Assembly: GCA_019096065.1 (NCBI GenBank)
Contig: JAGUCH010000002.1
Coordinates: 15,636,501 to 15,700,500, forward strand
Direction of reading: 5' to 3'
DNA from: Paracyclopina nana
Taxonomy: Eukaryota; Arthropoda; Copepoda; Cyclopoida; Cyclopettidae
DNA: 64,000 nucleotides
Notes under the pieces: generated by a model
Database searches by the model: none
The model's input: only the letters and a program-made list of their open reading frames with translations
Told to the model about the DNA's origin: nothing
In this document: positions 13,083 through 25,066 of the stretch, one piece after another
Layout of the letters: every line of letters begins with the position of its first letter
How positions within the stretch are numbered: the first letter of the stretch is position 1
Position numbers and translations under genes: made by a program

Positions 13083-13335
13083 TGTGACCATTTGGTCGAG
13101 CTTTAAAGCAAGTCCAAGCCTTTGCCCTAAGCAGACTGTGATTTTAGTGGCTTTTCAACTACCTGCAGAGACAATTAGCTAGCAAACTTCAAAAATATGC
13201 ATCCTGAGTTGGTAAAGTGCTCGATGCACAAAGCGGAGCCCAATGAAGAGGCCGTTGTTGGACAATCCCTTATCATGGGTCATGAGTATGAGCAAAGCAG
13301 TATCTATCAATGTTATCAGAAAGTGCAAGGTACAT
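13083..13335 (+). pseudogene. Broken copy 3 of the zinc-finger gene's last exon
   Basis: Third copy of the segment, ending in the TCTATCAATGTTATCAGA block just before the 3' end of nibrin on the other strand. The linkers before copies 2 and 3 share a GGATTGGCGTAGATGGTT-like sequence, giving a repeat period of about 340 bp. Confidence 0.82.
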
Positions 13336-13352
13336 GCAGTAAAAGTAATATA

Positions 13353-16300
13353 TTATCGCTTCCTCTTTTTACTTGAACTGATGCTACTTTTTTGGCTTTC
13401 GAAATTCCAAAAGTCTTCCGCCTCCCTAAATTCAACCTCATTCTCGTTATCATTTTCATCAGCTATCTCAACAGGATCAGCCATCACGGATGAGCTAGAA
13501 GTAGAATTGATGAAGCTGCAAGATATTGGCCTTGCAGTTCGAGATATTGGCTGCTTTTTGAACTTTTTCAAATTCCTTCCCATGGCTGTTGCATTGAAGC
13601 TGTTCTGAGGAGCTTCCCTGGTTTTTTTCACGTTAGATACAACCAAAGGTCGAATTTCCATGGTGATGAAGGAGCGTGACAACTCATCATCCGGGATGGA
13701 GGGCTCGGACTTAACCGTAACAGAATGTAACGTTTTCCCCATAAATCCAGACAGTGCAGGTGGCCTTGGAGTGTTCTCCTTGCCAGCAACATCACTATAG
13801 TTGGCAACTTTTGCAGCTTCTTGTGGCCTTGGCCTTTTATTAGGCACTGGCTCGGGTTCCTCGGAGTGCTTCCTTTTCTTTGTAGTTTCTTGCTCTTCGA
13901 AGCCAAAAATGTCGTCGTCATCGCTGTCGTCATCAATGGTTTCTTGAATTCTAGATTGGCTTCTCTGGGATATTCTTGTAGGGCCATTTTCAGTTGGGTT
14001 TCCTTGACTCCTTGCCAAAGATTGGCTTTCTTGAGTAGGCCCAATTTTAGTAAGGCCTTCTTGTGTTCCAGATGGTACTTGGCTTTGCTGGGTAGGTGTA
14101 GGCCCAATTTTCGTAGGTGGTTCTTGTGTATCAGTGTGAGAATTGGGTTGGCTTTTCAGAGTTCGGGTAGGCCTGACTTTTGAAGATGTTTCCTGTGTTC
14201 TTAAGGCGGATGCTGATTTACTTTGCTGAGTTGGGGTGGGCCCAATTTTAGTAGGACTGGTTGGCCTTCTAAAATAATCATCAGGAGGCTCTGATTTCAC
14301 CTCAATAGCTTGTGGCCCATCTGAGTAAGTGGATGAGGTTGAGGATGCCATAGAAGTCCTGGCTGTCTCTGGAATTGCCGCTGTCGAGCCAGTCAAGGAT
14401 GTCACTGAAACACAATTAAAAATGACAATAATGGCTGCATGTGCAATTATTGTACTTGATCGTATTAGTCAAATCTACTTTTTACTTAGTATTTGATTGA
14501 TAACTTGTTGCAAAGTAGAGTTTTCAAAAACAACCATGTAAAATATCCCAGTTTAGGCACATAAAAAGGCTCTTTAAAAAAACGAAATGTCCTGTTGGCA
14601 GTCTCGAAATTGTTTTCTGCAAATTTACCAATTGTGTATGGGTCAGAGACCGGCGAGAAAACGATAAATATTCTCGATTAGGTGTGAAATTTTGCGCTTT
14701 ATTTTGGTGGTCAATTTCCCTTTTTACTTCGGGGTAAAACAATAAAATGGAATTATTCTTATCACACCACAAAGCAAAGTTAAATTAGTTGGCCATTTGA
14801 ATGGATCACTTTACTATACCCTAGCTCTATTGTTACTCTATATATGCCATAGGCTTGGTGACAAGATGCAAATTTTGCACTTTTTTGAGTTACACCAACT
14901 GCAAACAGCAAATTAAAGCTCAAAAAAGGCTTGAGTTTTGAGCTAATGGCTCTGCATTTTGTCATGAAAGCACTGAAAGCCAATAGTTTTGAGCTGTCTT
15001 GGAACACAAGAGAGCTATTCCACAATCATTGAATACTTTAACAAAGTACTATTATGGTAGGTTAGGACCCTTATAGTGGTAAAATATACTAAATATGCTA
15101 GGTTAAAGAATTTTTCAATTATAAGAATATTGAAGCTGCATCTTAGAGTTATTTTGCTCAGTACTGGAACCAGATGAAATAAAGACAGACTTAGTGCCAA
15201 TTTGAAAAGCTTCAAACCCTTAGCTTTCCAACCATTGAAATTAAATAGCTGAAATATGCTTAATTCTGTATTAATAACCCCACCGGAATCTTCGAATTGT
15301 ACATAGTTCAAATTGAACTGTGACACAACTGTGGAAATTTTGAAATGTACACAGTTAGGTAAGGGTTGTTATAGAAATGTGACAGATCTGTGAAATTGTT
15401 CTGTACATAGAAGAAAAATTTTGAAATGTGAACTAACTGTGTACATTTAGAGCACAATATGTCGATTTCTTATTGTTTTAGAAATGTGACAAGCAACTGT
15501 GACACAACCATGCATATATCAATTTTTTTGTTCTCTGAAACTACTATGGAGCAAAGAAGCTGGAAAATGATGACATAGCTTTAAAATGTGAAGTAACCAT
15601 GATTTGATTTGTGACTGATGTATTAAATAACCATGAAATTTATTCATTTTGAATCTATGAAATAACTTTTTTTCAAGTCATGAAACTACCATGCAAAATA
15701 CAATAATTTTAGTAGTTTTTCAGTTACTAAAAATGTTCAGAGATGGCGCTGTCATCTTAGCATTACATCTTTGATTGAAACATATTACACAAATCCATTC
15801 ACATGTACTATTAATTACGATCGCCGTCAAACTCAACATTTTAGTTGAAAGGCCTGCAACAGATGGCGCTAAAAGCATTTGCAGATGTGACGTCATCAAA
15901 CATAAACAAAAAGCCGAAATTTTTTTTTGAGAATTCATTGATTTCACTTATTGTCACTCTGATACCTAAGATCCTTGATTAATGGTGATCATTTTGGTAC
16001 CATTTTCGTAAGATTTGGTCAGAATTCAGGTCGATTGGCCCATACATGCTACATATCAGAGATGATCTTGAGCATCGCGCTAATTTTTAGGGCAGTTTCT
16101 TCCCAGCAGCTTGCACTAAGTAGAATAGATGGATCGAAAATGACCTCGATCTAGGATTTATGGAGCCCACTTAATAGGCATTTTAGTAGATTCTGTTGGA
16201 GTCATTGCTCTATTTGAAAAGTCAATGAAACAAAACACCCAAAATTCAAGCCTCTGGGTCAGAAAACATTGAAAAAATGCCATTTGGAACTAAAGAACAG

Positions 16301-19300
16301 ATTTTGAGCTCGAAGTTGCTTTTAAAATCGCCCAAACTTTTGTAAGGAAGGTCTCAATTTGATCAGTGCTGCAGTACGATTCTGTTAATTAATTGATAAA
16401 AATGCCAGTTTGACAGCTAATTCAAATTGCCACCTCTGGATCCTATGTTAAGAGTGAGAATCCCATAGCAGTGCAGAAGGAGTCTAGTGGCTCCGACAGC
16501 TTTTCAAAAATCTTATGGACCATCTTGAGGGGCTACCCCTAGATACTCACTGTACCAAAGGGTTTTGCCCTCGGACCCCTGGGAGGGGAGATACACGCCC
16601 CCAAAGTTTGGAGAAATTCTTATGTAGTAAAACTTTGGACCCCCCTGGTGGCCACATGAGGCAACTTTTATCAACCCATTTTTTGTGCATTGTTATACCC
16701 CCTAAGGGTCTCTTGGGAAATGGGATAAAAGTTGTCGTCATGCATGCCCACTGTGCTCCAGGGGGCAATATGTTATTTTTAGGGGGTAACTTTGGCGCAA
16801 AATTGAGGAACCTTCCCGCGGATGAATTTTTTTCATTTTTTTCACAGAGTCAGCCAATGGTTAGTACTTTCATATAAAATAATAAAAAAATGACCCTTTT
16901 TTGTTTAGAGCCAGATATTGTCCATCAAAGTTTTGCTTATTTTAGCCAATATAACTTTGTTTTACAGACTTCAGATTTATGGCCTAAAAAAGAAATTTTA
17001 TTATAATTATTATATGTTGTGAACAATACTTATTTTGGTCATTTTTTGTTTTGGCTGCATCTAGGGGCACTTCCTAAATAAAAGTTATATGATTTTTTGA
17101 AAAATTGGTGCTAGTTGCAAGAATTAAGTTTGTATGTTACAAAATTCATTTTTCACCTCTGAAAATGAAATTTTATTATAATTATTGGCAGTGGTAAGCA
17201 ACTTTTATTTTTACTAAAATAACGTTTGATTACTTTTCAAGATACTTTTATAATAAACATACATCAGTCTTGTTTAAACTTACATATTTGTTAAATGAAC
17301 TTAAATATATTGAGCTGAAAATGAAATTTCATTATAAATATGTGGTACATTCAACAACTTTTATCATTGTCATGATAGTGTTGGATCATTTTTGGGGGTA
17401 CTTTATCAGTAAATTTTTTAGTTTTTATGAAATAACTACCCCTAAAATCGAGAACACCTAGGTATGACAATAATAAAAATTGCTCCTTATACCCCATATT
17501 TACAATAAAATTTCATTTCCAGTTCATGCATTTTCATTTTATCACTCAGAAACTAAGGTTTTAAAATTAAACCATTTTTTTCCAAAAATTCTAAAACTTT
17601 TATTAAGGAAGTACCCCTAGATGCAGCCAAAACAAAAAATGACCAAAATAAGTATTGTTCACAACATATAATAATTATAATAAAATTTCTTTTTTAGGCC
17701 ATAAATCTGAAGTCTGTAAAACAAAGTTATATTGGCTAAAATAAGCAAAACTTTGATGGACAATATCTGGCTCTAAACAAAAAAGGGTCATTTTTTTATT
17801 ATTTTATATGAAAGTACTAACCATTGGCTGACTCTGTGAAAAAAATGAAAAAAATTCATCCGCGGGAAGGTTCCTCAATTTTGCGCCAAAGTTACCCCCT
17901 AAAAATAACATATTGCCCCCTGGAGCACAGTGGGCAAGCATGACGACAACTTTTATCCCATTTCCCAAGAGACCCTTAGGGGGTATAACAATGCACAAAA
18001 AATGGGTTGATAAAAGTTGCCTCATGTGGCCACCAGGGGGGTCCAAAGTTTTACTACATAAGAATTTCTCCAAACTTTGGGGGCGTGTATCTCCCCTCCC
18101 AGGGGTCCGAGGGCAAAACCCTTTGGTGCAGTGAGTATCTAGGGGTAGCCCCTCAAGATGGTCCATAAGATTTTTGAAAAGCTGTCGGAGCCACTAGACT
18201 CCTTCTGCACCGCTATGGGATTCTCACTCTTAAGCTCCGCCCTCTTAGTTTTTGCGCGAAAATGTTGCCGTGAGTTTGCACGAGGGTTGATACGCCCTCT
18301 ATTTTGCATTTTTTGTAACTTTTAGCGCTAAATGACGGCGATCGTAATTGGAAAACTCAATTGAGAGTATCCTATGAAGGCAATTCCTTAACTGTTCTAA
18401 TGCTATCAATTTATCTTTTATTACAAAAAACAAGTAAACACAAAAAATGTTCAATAGGCTTATTGGTTGCCAAAATTGATGTAAGCTCATTATTTGATTA
18501 TTATTCTTAAATTAAACAGGCCAAGTTTAATCTGAACTATATCATAACATGTGATGTCATTGACATAGATATTTTGGATTAAGACTGAAGATGAGTTCAG
18601 GTACATACATTTGTGCTGATAGGCCAATATTTATGAGGAATATCCCTTGACTCAATATTCAAGCTTGAGGTCACAATTCCAAATTTTGAAATGTGAAATG
18701 ACTGTTGCTCTTAATTCTTTAAGTTATGCTTGCATGGTTGTTTAACACTTTGGTTACAATTTGTATCACATCTACATCACAGATCGGATCAGACAGAAAT
18801 TTTTGGCCGGACTGTACCCTGAAATAACCATGAGAACAGATAAATAACAGTACCAATTTTAATAGTTGTTTAAGAGTACAGTAACATAACGTCTTAACAG
18901 TTGTACCATTCTATGTCATAGAAGGCTTTTGAAATGTAAGCGTCACATGAACCTAATGTAAACAGTAACATCACATTTTTGCTTTCGCGACCCTTCTGTT
19001 CTGTGACACAAATGTGACTGAACTTAACAATTCCGGTGGGGAAGCCCTTAAACTAGTCCTATTTTATTTCCGTAAGTCCTTAGAAGCAGCACTGTGGAAA
19101 TCTTAAAAACATTGAAAATGAGTTCAGATTAAAGAAATTGTCTAAAAAATGGTGCTCATACTTCTCAAGTGCAGTGTGATAAGAAACTAAATCATTTTAT
19201 CGTTTTACCCCATGAAATTGATCATGAAAATAACAGTTATTTATTTCAAGCTAGGGCACGTAAAGTCGGGTCATTAAAAAGCTGAGTGAGGATTTTAAAA

Positions 19301-21225
19301 TGGAAAAACACGAGTGCCACTTTATAAGCACGAACGAAGCGAGTGTGTTAAAGAAATGAGTGTTTTTCGATTTTAAAAATCTAAGGTCAGCTATTTTCTG
19401 ACCCAATTTTACATATACTCCATATGCTCTAAATATACAATTTTAAATTATGTAATACAATTTTTGAGTGCTTAATGAAGTAACCGGGCTGCCCCGTGCC
19501 CTTAAAAATGCTGCTAGGTTTTTTGTTGCTATGTGAATTTCACTGGCTCTCATGTGCTAGCATCCTGTGGTTTGGGAGCAATAAAACCCCAGTCATTCCT
19601 TAACTTTTTCTGATTTCTTTATCTGGCTCAAATTATGTTTAACTCCTGTTATAGCATTAAATTTTCATGATGTTTCCATAGCTCAGTGCTAGTGGTAAGA
19701 GCATTGGAATTGTCTGAGGTTCAAATCTAGGTAGTTCCTCTCTTTTTTCAAACTTCTTTGGAATTTCGATTAGTTCCATGGAAGTTGTGGGGCATTTATA
19801 TTACTTGAAATCCCTCAAATTTGATTCCAGGGCCATTTTAAAAGTATTTTATCTAACTTAAATTACTTAGAAAGAAATGCCATATAAATGAGCTGAGTCG
19901 AAATTGATAAACCGAATTATAACACGAGGAAATCGTATTACAGTGCATAAAACGCAAAAATGCACACATAGGTGCGAATATTTTGCGATTTATCGATTTA
20001 TCGTTTCAACCCTTTACCCATGCCCGTTCAACACACATATTTTAATTTGCACACTCAGCTCAAATTGTCCGAGGACGCTAAGGACCGCTTTTAGACACCC
20101 TTCTAGTTTCATTGACTTACAGATCTCCGATTGTTCCAGCATCTGAGTTTCAGGGGCCAAAGTCGATTGCTGCGTGGCGGGCAAAGAAGACTGCTGCGAT
20201 CTTCTTACTCTCGCCTTGTACTCTGGGTTGCAATGGTTGTTGCAAGACGTAATCAGAATGGCCAAAGCAATGTGTTGCTCGGGAATTAGAGAGAATCCAG
20301 CATTCTGAATATTTGCGACGGCGGATTTCCATTTCGCATCATTGACGTCGTTCGATGGAGCAATCAATAGGTTGTTGGGATCGGAGAACATGGAAGGAAT
20401 AAAAGAGGCATCATTCACACCAATCACTCGTCCACCTCCATATACGATGGCAGCCCGATATTTTTCAGTTTGATTGGGTGAACCAAAAGCAAATGTTTTG
20501 CCTTTAAACACAAAACGTCTGGCAGGGTTGGTGGCCAGCTTGAGCTCGCTGGAATTGATGAACGACTCCTTTATCACAGGCGTGTAATTGGTAGGATCAG
20601 GCAGAACTTGCTTCGACTGGAGGCACTTGACGAAATCGAGAAGGAAGCTGACAGTGACAATGGGTACGCATTTAGCCAATGCGTTCGTCACCTTGATCGT
20701 CAATTTGCCATCTCTGACCACCAAATGTGTGACGTCATCTGACCAAGTCTCCGAAATGGATGCACTATTGCCAAGCTGCTGAACTGCTCGTGCAACGTCC
20801 ATCGCGTCCACTTTGGGCAAACCCGAGGAACAAATGACCAGCTTGATTTCATCCAATTTGAACAAAGATGCCAGGAGACCAAAGCGAATATTCTGTCCTG
20901 GTCTGACCACGGTGTCAGCCCTAATCCTGAGATCTTGACTGTTGTCAGAGTTTGCTTGGGTAGCATTTCTCCCTACATATGTGCCATACTTTGAGTTCAA
21001 ATCACTGACAGTGACACTGTCTGACAGAACAGCCAAATCTGCGTGTTTTCGGCTAACGCTCGAATCAGCAAAGACGAAATCTGTGCCTTGGCGCCCAACG
21101 CTGTAGGTCACATTTGGCAGCAGCCCATAACAAACGCCTGCAAAAAAAAGGTCATTAACAGCGTGTAAAAGAGGTCCTTGCATTGATTTCTTACCCGAAG
21201 ATTTTAGACTGGTCAAAATTAGCAT
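13353..21225 (-). CDS. NBN: Nibrin (MRN complex subunit), with a 5.7-kb intron
   Basis: Nibrin is the regulatory subunit of the MRE11-RAD50-NBN double-strand-break complex in the nucleus. Exons 21225-21195, 21137-20121 and 14404-13353 join in frame to 699 residues (about 750 in vertebrates). Exons 1-2 hold the FHA domain (YSVGRQGTDFVFADSSVSRKH, then SKYGTYVGR) and tandem BRCT region (IVTVSFLLDFVKC; ARRFVFKGKTFAF). Exon 3 is a disordered Ser/Thr/Pro/Gln-rich region with repeats of TKIGPT, an acidic DDDSDDDD patch, the Mre11-binding motif NLKKFKK, and a C-terminal acidic/aromatic tail EDFWNF ending KKRKR, as in the ATM-binding end. The link across the long intron is inferred from splice phase and the nibrin-specific C-terminal motifs. 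It was not seen as one open frame. Confidence 0.88.
14406..15277. other. Nibrin intron 2, 3' portion without recognised features
   Basis: AT-rich intronic DNA between exon 3 and the nested inverted-repeat block. No coding or RNA signal seen. Confidence 0.5.
16448..17100. repeat. Left arm of a 653-bp inverted repeat
   Basis: Reads from TTAAGAGTGAGAATCCCATA inward to the AAATAAAAGTT block. It is nearly identical to the reverse complement of 17581-18233. A 120-codon frame in each arm differs by one residue between arms. That frame shows no protein-family features and is probably non-coding. Confidence 0.92.
17581..18233. repeat. Right arm of the 653-bp inverted repeat
   Basis: Reverse-complement partner of 16448-17100, separated by a 480-bp spacer that itself contains repeated GAAATTTTATTATAATTATT-like blocks in both orientations. 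If transcribed as part of the nibrin pre-mRNA it would form a very long hairpin. Confidence 0.92.
19230..19940 (+). repeat. Twin-tRNA-like repeat family, copy A (diverged)
   Basis: Shares with copies at 28.7 and 36 kb the order: imperfect hairpin (CTAGGGCACGTAAAGTCGGGTCATTAAA and its inverted partner), GGGCTGCCCCGTGCCC block, tRNA-like units, then TCCCTCAAATTTGATTCCAGGG and CACGAGGAAATCGTATTACAGT. In this copy the first tRNA-like unit is reduced to its 3' end (CCCCAGTCATTCC at about 19586) and the second (about 19672-19742) has a 5-bp insertion in the A box. Confidence 0.75.
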
Positions 21226-21445
21226 AGTTTCAACTTGTTGAATTTTCTCAGTTCAGCGAGTTATTGTTTACATTGTTAAGGCGAATTTTGCTAAGGTCTT
21301 TGATTGGCGGAAATTTGAGATGAACGAAAATGATTGGGTAAACCTGTACAGCCAGCCTGAACTTTTTGTGTGCCAAACGTAAAAAATCTCGTCAAATTGG
21401 CAGAGGTCAGCCTGTATTCAGCTGATGGAAAATATGTACACCATC

Positions 21446-21936
21446 TAGTGATGGAACGAGCCGGAAATTTTCAGCTTGATCAAGCTTCAAGCTTTTAGAA
21501 ATGTGTTCGAGCGATCCCAAGCTTTTGAAAATTATTATCAAGCTTTTTCAAGCTCGAAATTTCACATTTCAAGCTTTTTTCAAGCTTTTCACTTTTTTAG
21601 TATTTTGACATAAAAAATGGCAATTAGTCACCAGATTTGACAAAATTACCCAAAAAGCGCAAATAAAGACAGAAATAGCTTTAACTTTGATTAAGTCCTT
21701 CACTCCCTCAAGTGTTTGCTAATTTTAGAATTTGCCCTTTTTTGTTTTGATAAAAAATGGATAAAGTTTTGAAATTTTTTGGCGTCAAGCTTTTTCAAGC
21801 TTTGTATTTTTTGGGTTCAAGCTTTTTCAAGCTTTTCAAAATTTGGTTCGAGCTATCCCAAGCTTTTTGCTTATGTAGCTCAAGCTGGGTTTTAGCTTCA
21901 AGCTTTCAAGCCAAGCTGAAACTCGTTCCATCACTA
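21446..21936. mobile_element. hAT-type MITE, copy 1, with 8-bp target duplication
   Basis: 491 bp with inverted ends TAGTGATGGAACGAG and CTCGTTCCATCACTA, flanked by a perfect 8-bp duplication ACACCATC (21438-21445 and 21937-21944). An 8-bp duplication with TAGTGATG-type ends is the hAT signature. The inside is a run of CAAGCTTTTTCAAGCTT motifs, and it has no coding capacity. It lies between the 5' ends of nibrin and SHOC2. Confidence 0.92.
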
Positions 21937-21944
21937 ACACCATC

Positions 21945-22442
21945 CATACCAGAGCTACGCAGTTTTGACCAAATAACCCGTGATTGTGGCATTTCCCCTC
22001 AACCTTGGGCCTTTATTGCAAAAATACCTCCTAGCAATGGAAGAGAGCAATTTTTGAAGAGAAGAGCAAGAGCAAAACGCTGTGCTTCAAAAAAACTAAG
22101 TGCTCTATCTGAGGAGTGATTGTATCTGCTTCCGTCGCCTCCGTCGAGTTTGTGGCGTAAACATCGGTGTCGAATGTTTATTGACTCAAGGAACTTCGTC
22201 CTCGATGCAGACGCACCAGTCGCATTTGCAAGAAGTTGTTAGCTGCTAATCACAGACCTAGAGGCTGCTCATGAAACGCGGAGGTCGGCCGAAGACGCTG
22301 CTGCCATCGTCGTCTTTGAGTAGTGGGGGGCCAGGATCGCTGACAGAGGCCAGCTCGGCGGTCGCCGAGAGGTTAGCGGACTGGCAACAGAGCCTTTCTG
22401 ATCAGGTACTTCCGCTTCTTGCTGCAGATTGATGCACTGCTT
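21945..22442 (+). promoter_or_regulatory. SHOC2 upstream / 5' UTR region
   Basis: GC content rises sharply from about 22,130. An open frame from ATG 22,271 (KRGGRPKTLLPSSS...) runs to the SHOC2 frame only if a 22-nt GT...AG segment (22,406-22,427, GTACTTCC...TTGCTGCAG) is removed. Such an intron would be unusually short. The stretch may instead be 5' UTR with an upstream ORF. No TATA box was recognised. Confidence 0.45.
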
Positions 22443-24537
22443 ATGAATCGCGCAATGCAGAACGACTCGCCGTCGGACCCCTACTCAGTTGACGAAGGAG
22501 CCCCTTCAGCAGCCATGCCCGAATTACAGCACCAGTGCTCATCCAGCGGCCTCTTGTCAGTTGCCTCGGGCGGCGACAGCTCGCTCTCCGGCCTCGCCTC
22601 TTCCTTCAAAGATAAGATGAAAATGTCAGAAAAGAGAGTCAGTGAGAGTCAACCCGACCAGAAAAAAGAAGTGATGGTGGAGGTGGGCAGCAAGAAAAAG
22701 AGACCCGGAGGCACCGGTGGCAAAAAGAGCGCTCCCACCGCCAACCTGGTAAGATTGCATGACATAGCACCATGGCAATTTAGAGTGGCATTAAGGTTGA
22801 ATCATCAATTGCAGGATCTGCATCGTGAGTTCACGCGTGTCAAGGAGGAGGGCAGGCAACGACTCGGCCTTGCCAAGTCCAACATCTCGTCCCTCCCCAA
22901 CTCCATCAAGGAGTTGACGTCACTGACCGAGATCTACTTGTACTCCAACCGGTTGGCCACCCTTCCCCCCGAAATTGGGTGCTTGACTAACCTCACCACT
23001 TTGGCGCTCTCGGAGAATGTGATCACTTCCCTGCCAGAGTCCATGTCTAATCTGCAGAGCCTCCACGTGCTCGACCTGAGGCACAACAGGCTCACCGAGA
23101 TCCCCTCGGTTGTGTACGAGTTGGTCAACCTCACGACGCTCTACCTGCGCTTCAACAGGATCCGCGAGGTGGGCGCTGACATAGGCAAGCTGACCAAGCT
23201 CACCAACCTTAGCATCCGAGAAAACAACATCAGCCAGCTGCCAGGCTCCATAGGCCGGCTCGAGAGCCTTGTGACCCTCGACATGTCATACAATCAGTTG
23301 GAGCACTTGCCCCCAGAGCTGGGCGAGTGCCGTAAGCTCAATTCGGTTGACCTTCAGCACAACAAGCTCGAGGATTTGCCTGAGGAGATGGGACAGCTCA
23401 CAAACCTTGTCAGACTGGGACTACGGTACATAGGATGCTCGTATTTTATTCCAGAGGCAAATAGCAGCATTTTGATTTGCAGGTACAATCGGTTGACGTC
23501 TGGATCGATTCCGAAATCATTGGCCAACTGCGTCCAGTTGGCCGAGTTCAACATTGAGGGCAATTCTGTGAGCGCTCTGCCTGACGGCCTCCTCAGCTCC
23601 TTGGAAAACTTGTGCTACATTTCCTTGTCGCGCAACCAGTTCTCTGCTTTCCCCGCGGGTGGCCCCGCCCAGTTCATTCATGTTCAGTCCCTGAATATGG
23701 AGCACAACCAGTGCGACCGCATACCCTATGGGATTTTCTCGCGTGCCAAATTTTTGAGCAAGCTCAACATGAAGGAGAATCAATTGACTTCCCTTCCTAT
23801 AGGTATTACAGGCTATAAGCAGAAGTGAAGAGCTCCCTTAACTCAAAACTTTTGCTTTCTCAGATATTGGTACTTGGGTCCATATGGTCGAGTTGAACCT
23901 GGGTACGAACCAAATTTCAAAGCTTCCCGATGATATTGCGTGCTTGCAGAACCTCGAGGTGATACATATCTTTCTAGTGTTAATCCGCTCGTTTTTGATC
24001 CTTCGTTGTTTATGACAGGTGTTGATTTTGTCCAACAATCTGCTGCGTAAACTTCCCAGTGGGATTGGCCAGCTTCAAAAGCTGCGCGTCCTCGACCTCG
24101 AAGAGAACAAGCTCGACAGTGTTCCCAATGAAATTGGTCGGCTCCGCGAGCTCCAAAAGCTGATATTACAGTCGAACAATCTGACCCAGTTGCCACGAGC
24201 GATCGGCCAGTTGTCACACCTGAGCTACTTGTCAGTCGGTGAGAACTTGCTCTCCTTCATCCCCGAAGAGATTGGCAGCCTCGAGAACCTGGAGTCGCTC
24301 TACATCAATGACAACCCGCACTTGCAGGCCTTGCCGTTTGAGCTGGCCCTCTGCTCCAAGCTGGAGATCATGTCCATCGAAAACTGTCCCCTTAGCCAGA
24401 TCCCGACTGAAATTGTCTCCGGTGGGCCTTCCCTCGTCATAACCGTGAGTTAGATGAGACTTTTCCGTTTCACGTTTTTTAAAAGCCTTTCTCTTGTGCA
24501 GTTTTTGAAGGTTCAAGGGCCGTACAGGTCCATGTGA
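22443..24537 (+). CDS. SHOC2: SHOC2 leucine-rich-repeat scaffold protein
   Basis: Scaffold of the SHOC2-MRAS-PP1C holophosphatase that dephosphorylates RAF and activates ERK signalling. Exons 22443-22748, 22815-23425, 23483-23802, 23864-23958, 24019-24444 and 24502-24537 join in frame to 597 residues (human about 580). After a low-complexity Lys/Ser-rich N-terminus come roughly 20 LRRs of the 23-residue type ([20 protein letters not shown], then [18 protein letters not shown] and so on), and the family's conserved end GGPSL...FLK-QGPYR in the last two exons. Start at ATG 22,443 ([10 protein letters not shown]) is the first ATG in the verified frame; a longer N-terminus is possible (see upstream entry). 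All introns are 57-66 bp. Confidence 0.93.
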
Positions 24538-25024
24538 TGGCCCCCGCTAGTCCCGCTTCATGCAAGCACGCAACAATGCCGCTGATTACGACGAAGAGAA
24601 ACACTCGAAGATGAGGTCAAATCGCACAAAAAATTGCCGGTCTTCTGAGACGGCGGATCGCTACAGCATTTAAACTTATACAATACGTACGATTGTGAGC
24701 TACGTAGATCGAACATTTTACTCTAGAGAATTATGATGAGAAACGCTTCATAGGCTTCCTCCCGACTTGCGCTAGCTGCTACGAGAAGAAGGCAACGCCT
24801 GCTTACAACTTCTACATTATATGCACTGCATAGTGTAAGAATGCTGCGCTCTAGTAGAGGTGAACCACATTTTAAAGCATTATTTTTGAACGACCTTCTT
24901 TGAATCGATTTGATTTTATCAATTACGTGCCATATTCTACACAACTACAACAATAATCATGACCGCCGCGAAATTACGTTGAACTCAATGTTGAATGTTG
25001 ATTATTCTGGAGCAAAATCAGAGA

Positions 25025-25030
25025 AATAAA
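25025..25030 (+). terminator. Likely SHOC2 poly(A) signal
   Basis: AATAAA on the plus strand, 488 bp after the SHOC2 stop and only 25 bp from the DDX24 poly(A) signal on the other strand. Confidence 0.55.
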
Positions 25031-25054
25031 TGTGAGTGCAAAGGCTCAACACTT

Positions 25055-25060
25055 TTTATT
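25055..25060 (-). terminator. Likely DDX24 poly(A) signal
   Basis: AATAAA on the minus strand starting seven bases beyond the DDX24 stop codon, implying a very short 3' UTR that overlaps the SHOC2 3' end. Confidence 0.6.
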
Positions 25061-25066
25061 TCAACA

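Larger units (their letters stand above)
15278..19041. mobile_element. Nested inverted-repeat element in the nibrin intron (outer CCCCACCGGAAT ends)
   Basis: Outer 12-bp perfect inverted ends CCCCACCGGAAT at 15278-15289 and 19030-19041, with subterminal blocks rich in AACTGTGACACAA/AAATGTGAC motifs on both sides. Inside are a second 17-bp perfect pair (AATTACGATCGCCGTCA at 15813-15829 and inverted at 18333-18349) and a third pair with 653-bp arms. The three pairs are concentric. There is no transposase-like frame. Flanking target duplications are not evident. It is probably a non-autonomous DNA transposon into which another inserted, or a composite; the superfamily is unassigned. Confidence 0.7.

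Noticed and set aside
16515..16877. A 120-codon ORF found in both arms of the nibrin-intron palindrome (also 17804-18166)
   Set aside because: Near-identity follows from the DNA palindrome itself. The peptide is low in structure signals, has no family resemblance, and its reverse-strand shadow is equally open.
21757..22119. ORF running out of the hAT MITE to a stop at 22119, ending in a basic Arg/Lys-rich stretch
   Set aside because: Its first half is MITE DNA. The remainder has no recognisable domain and no clear splice acceptor. It could be a relic but cannot be supported.
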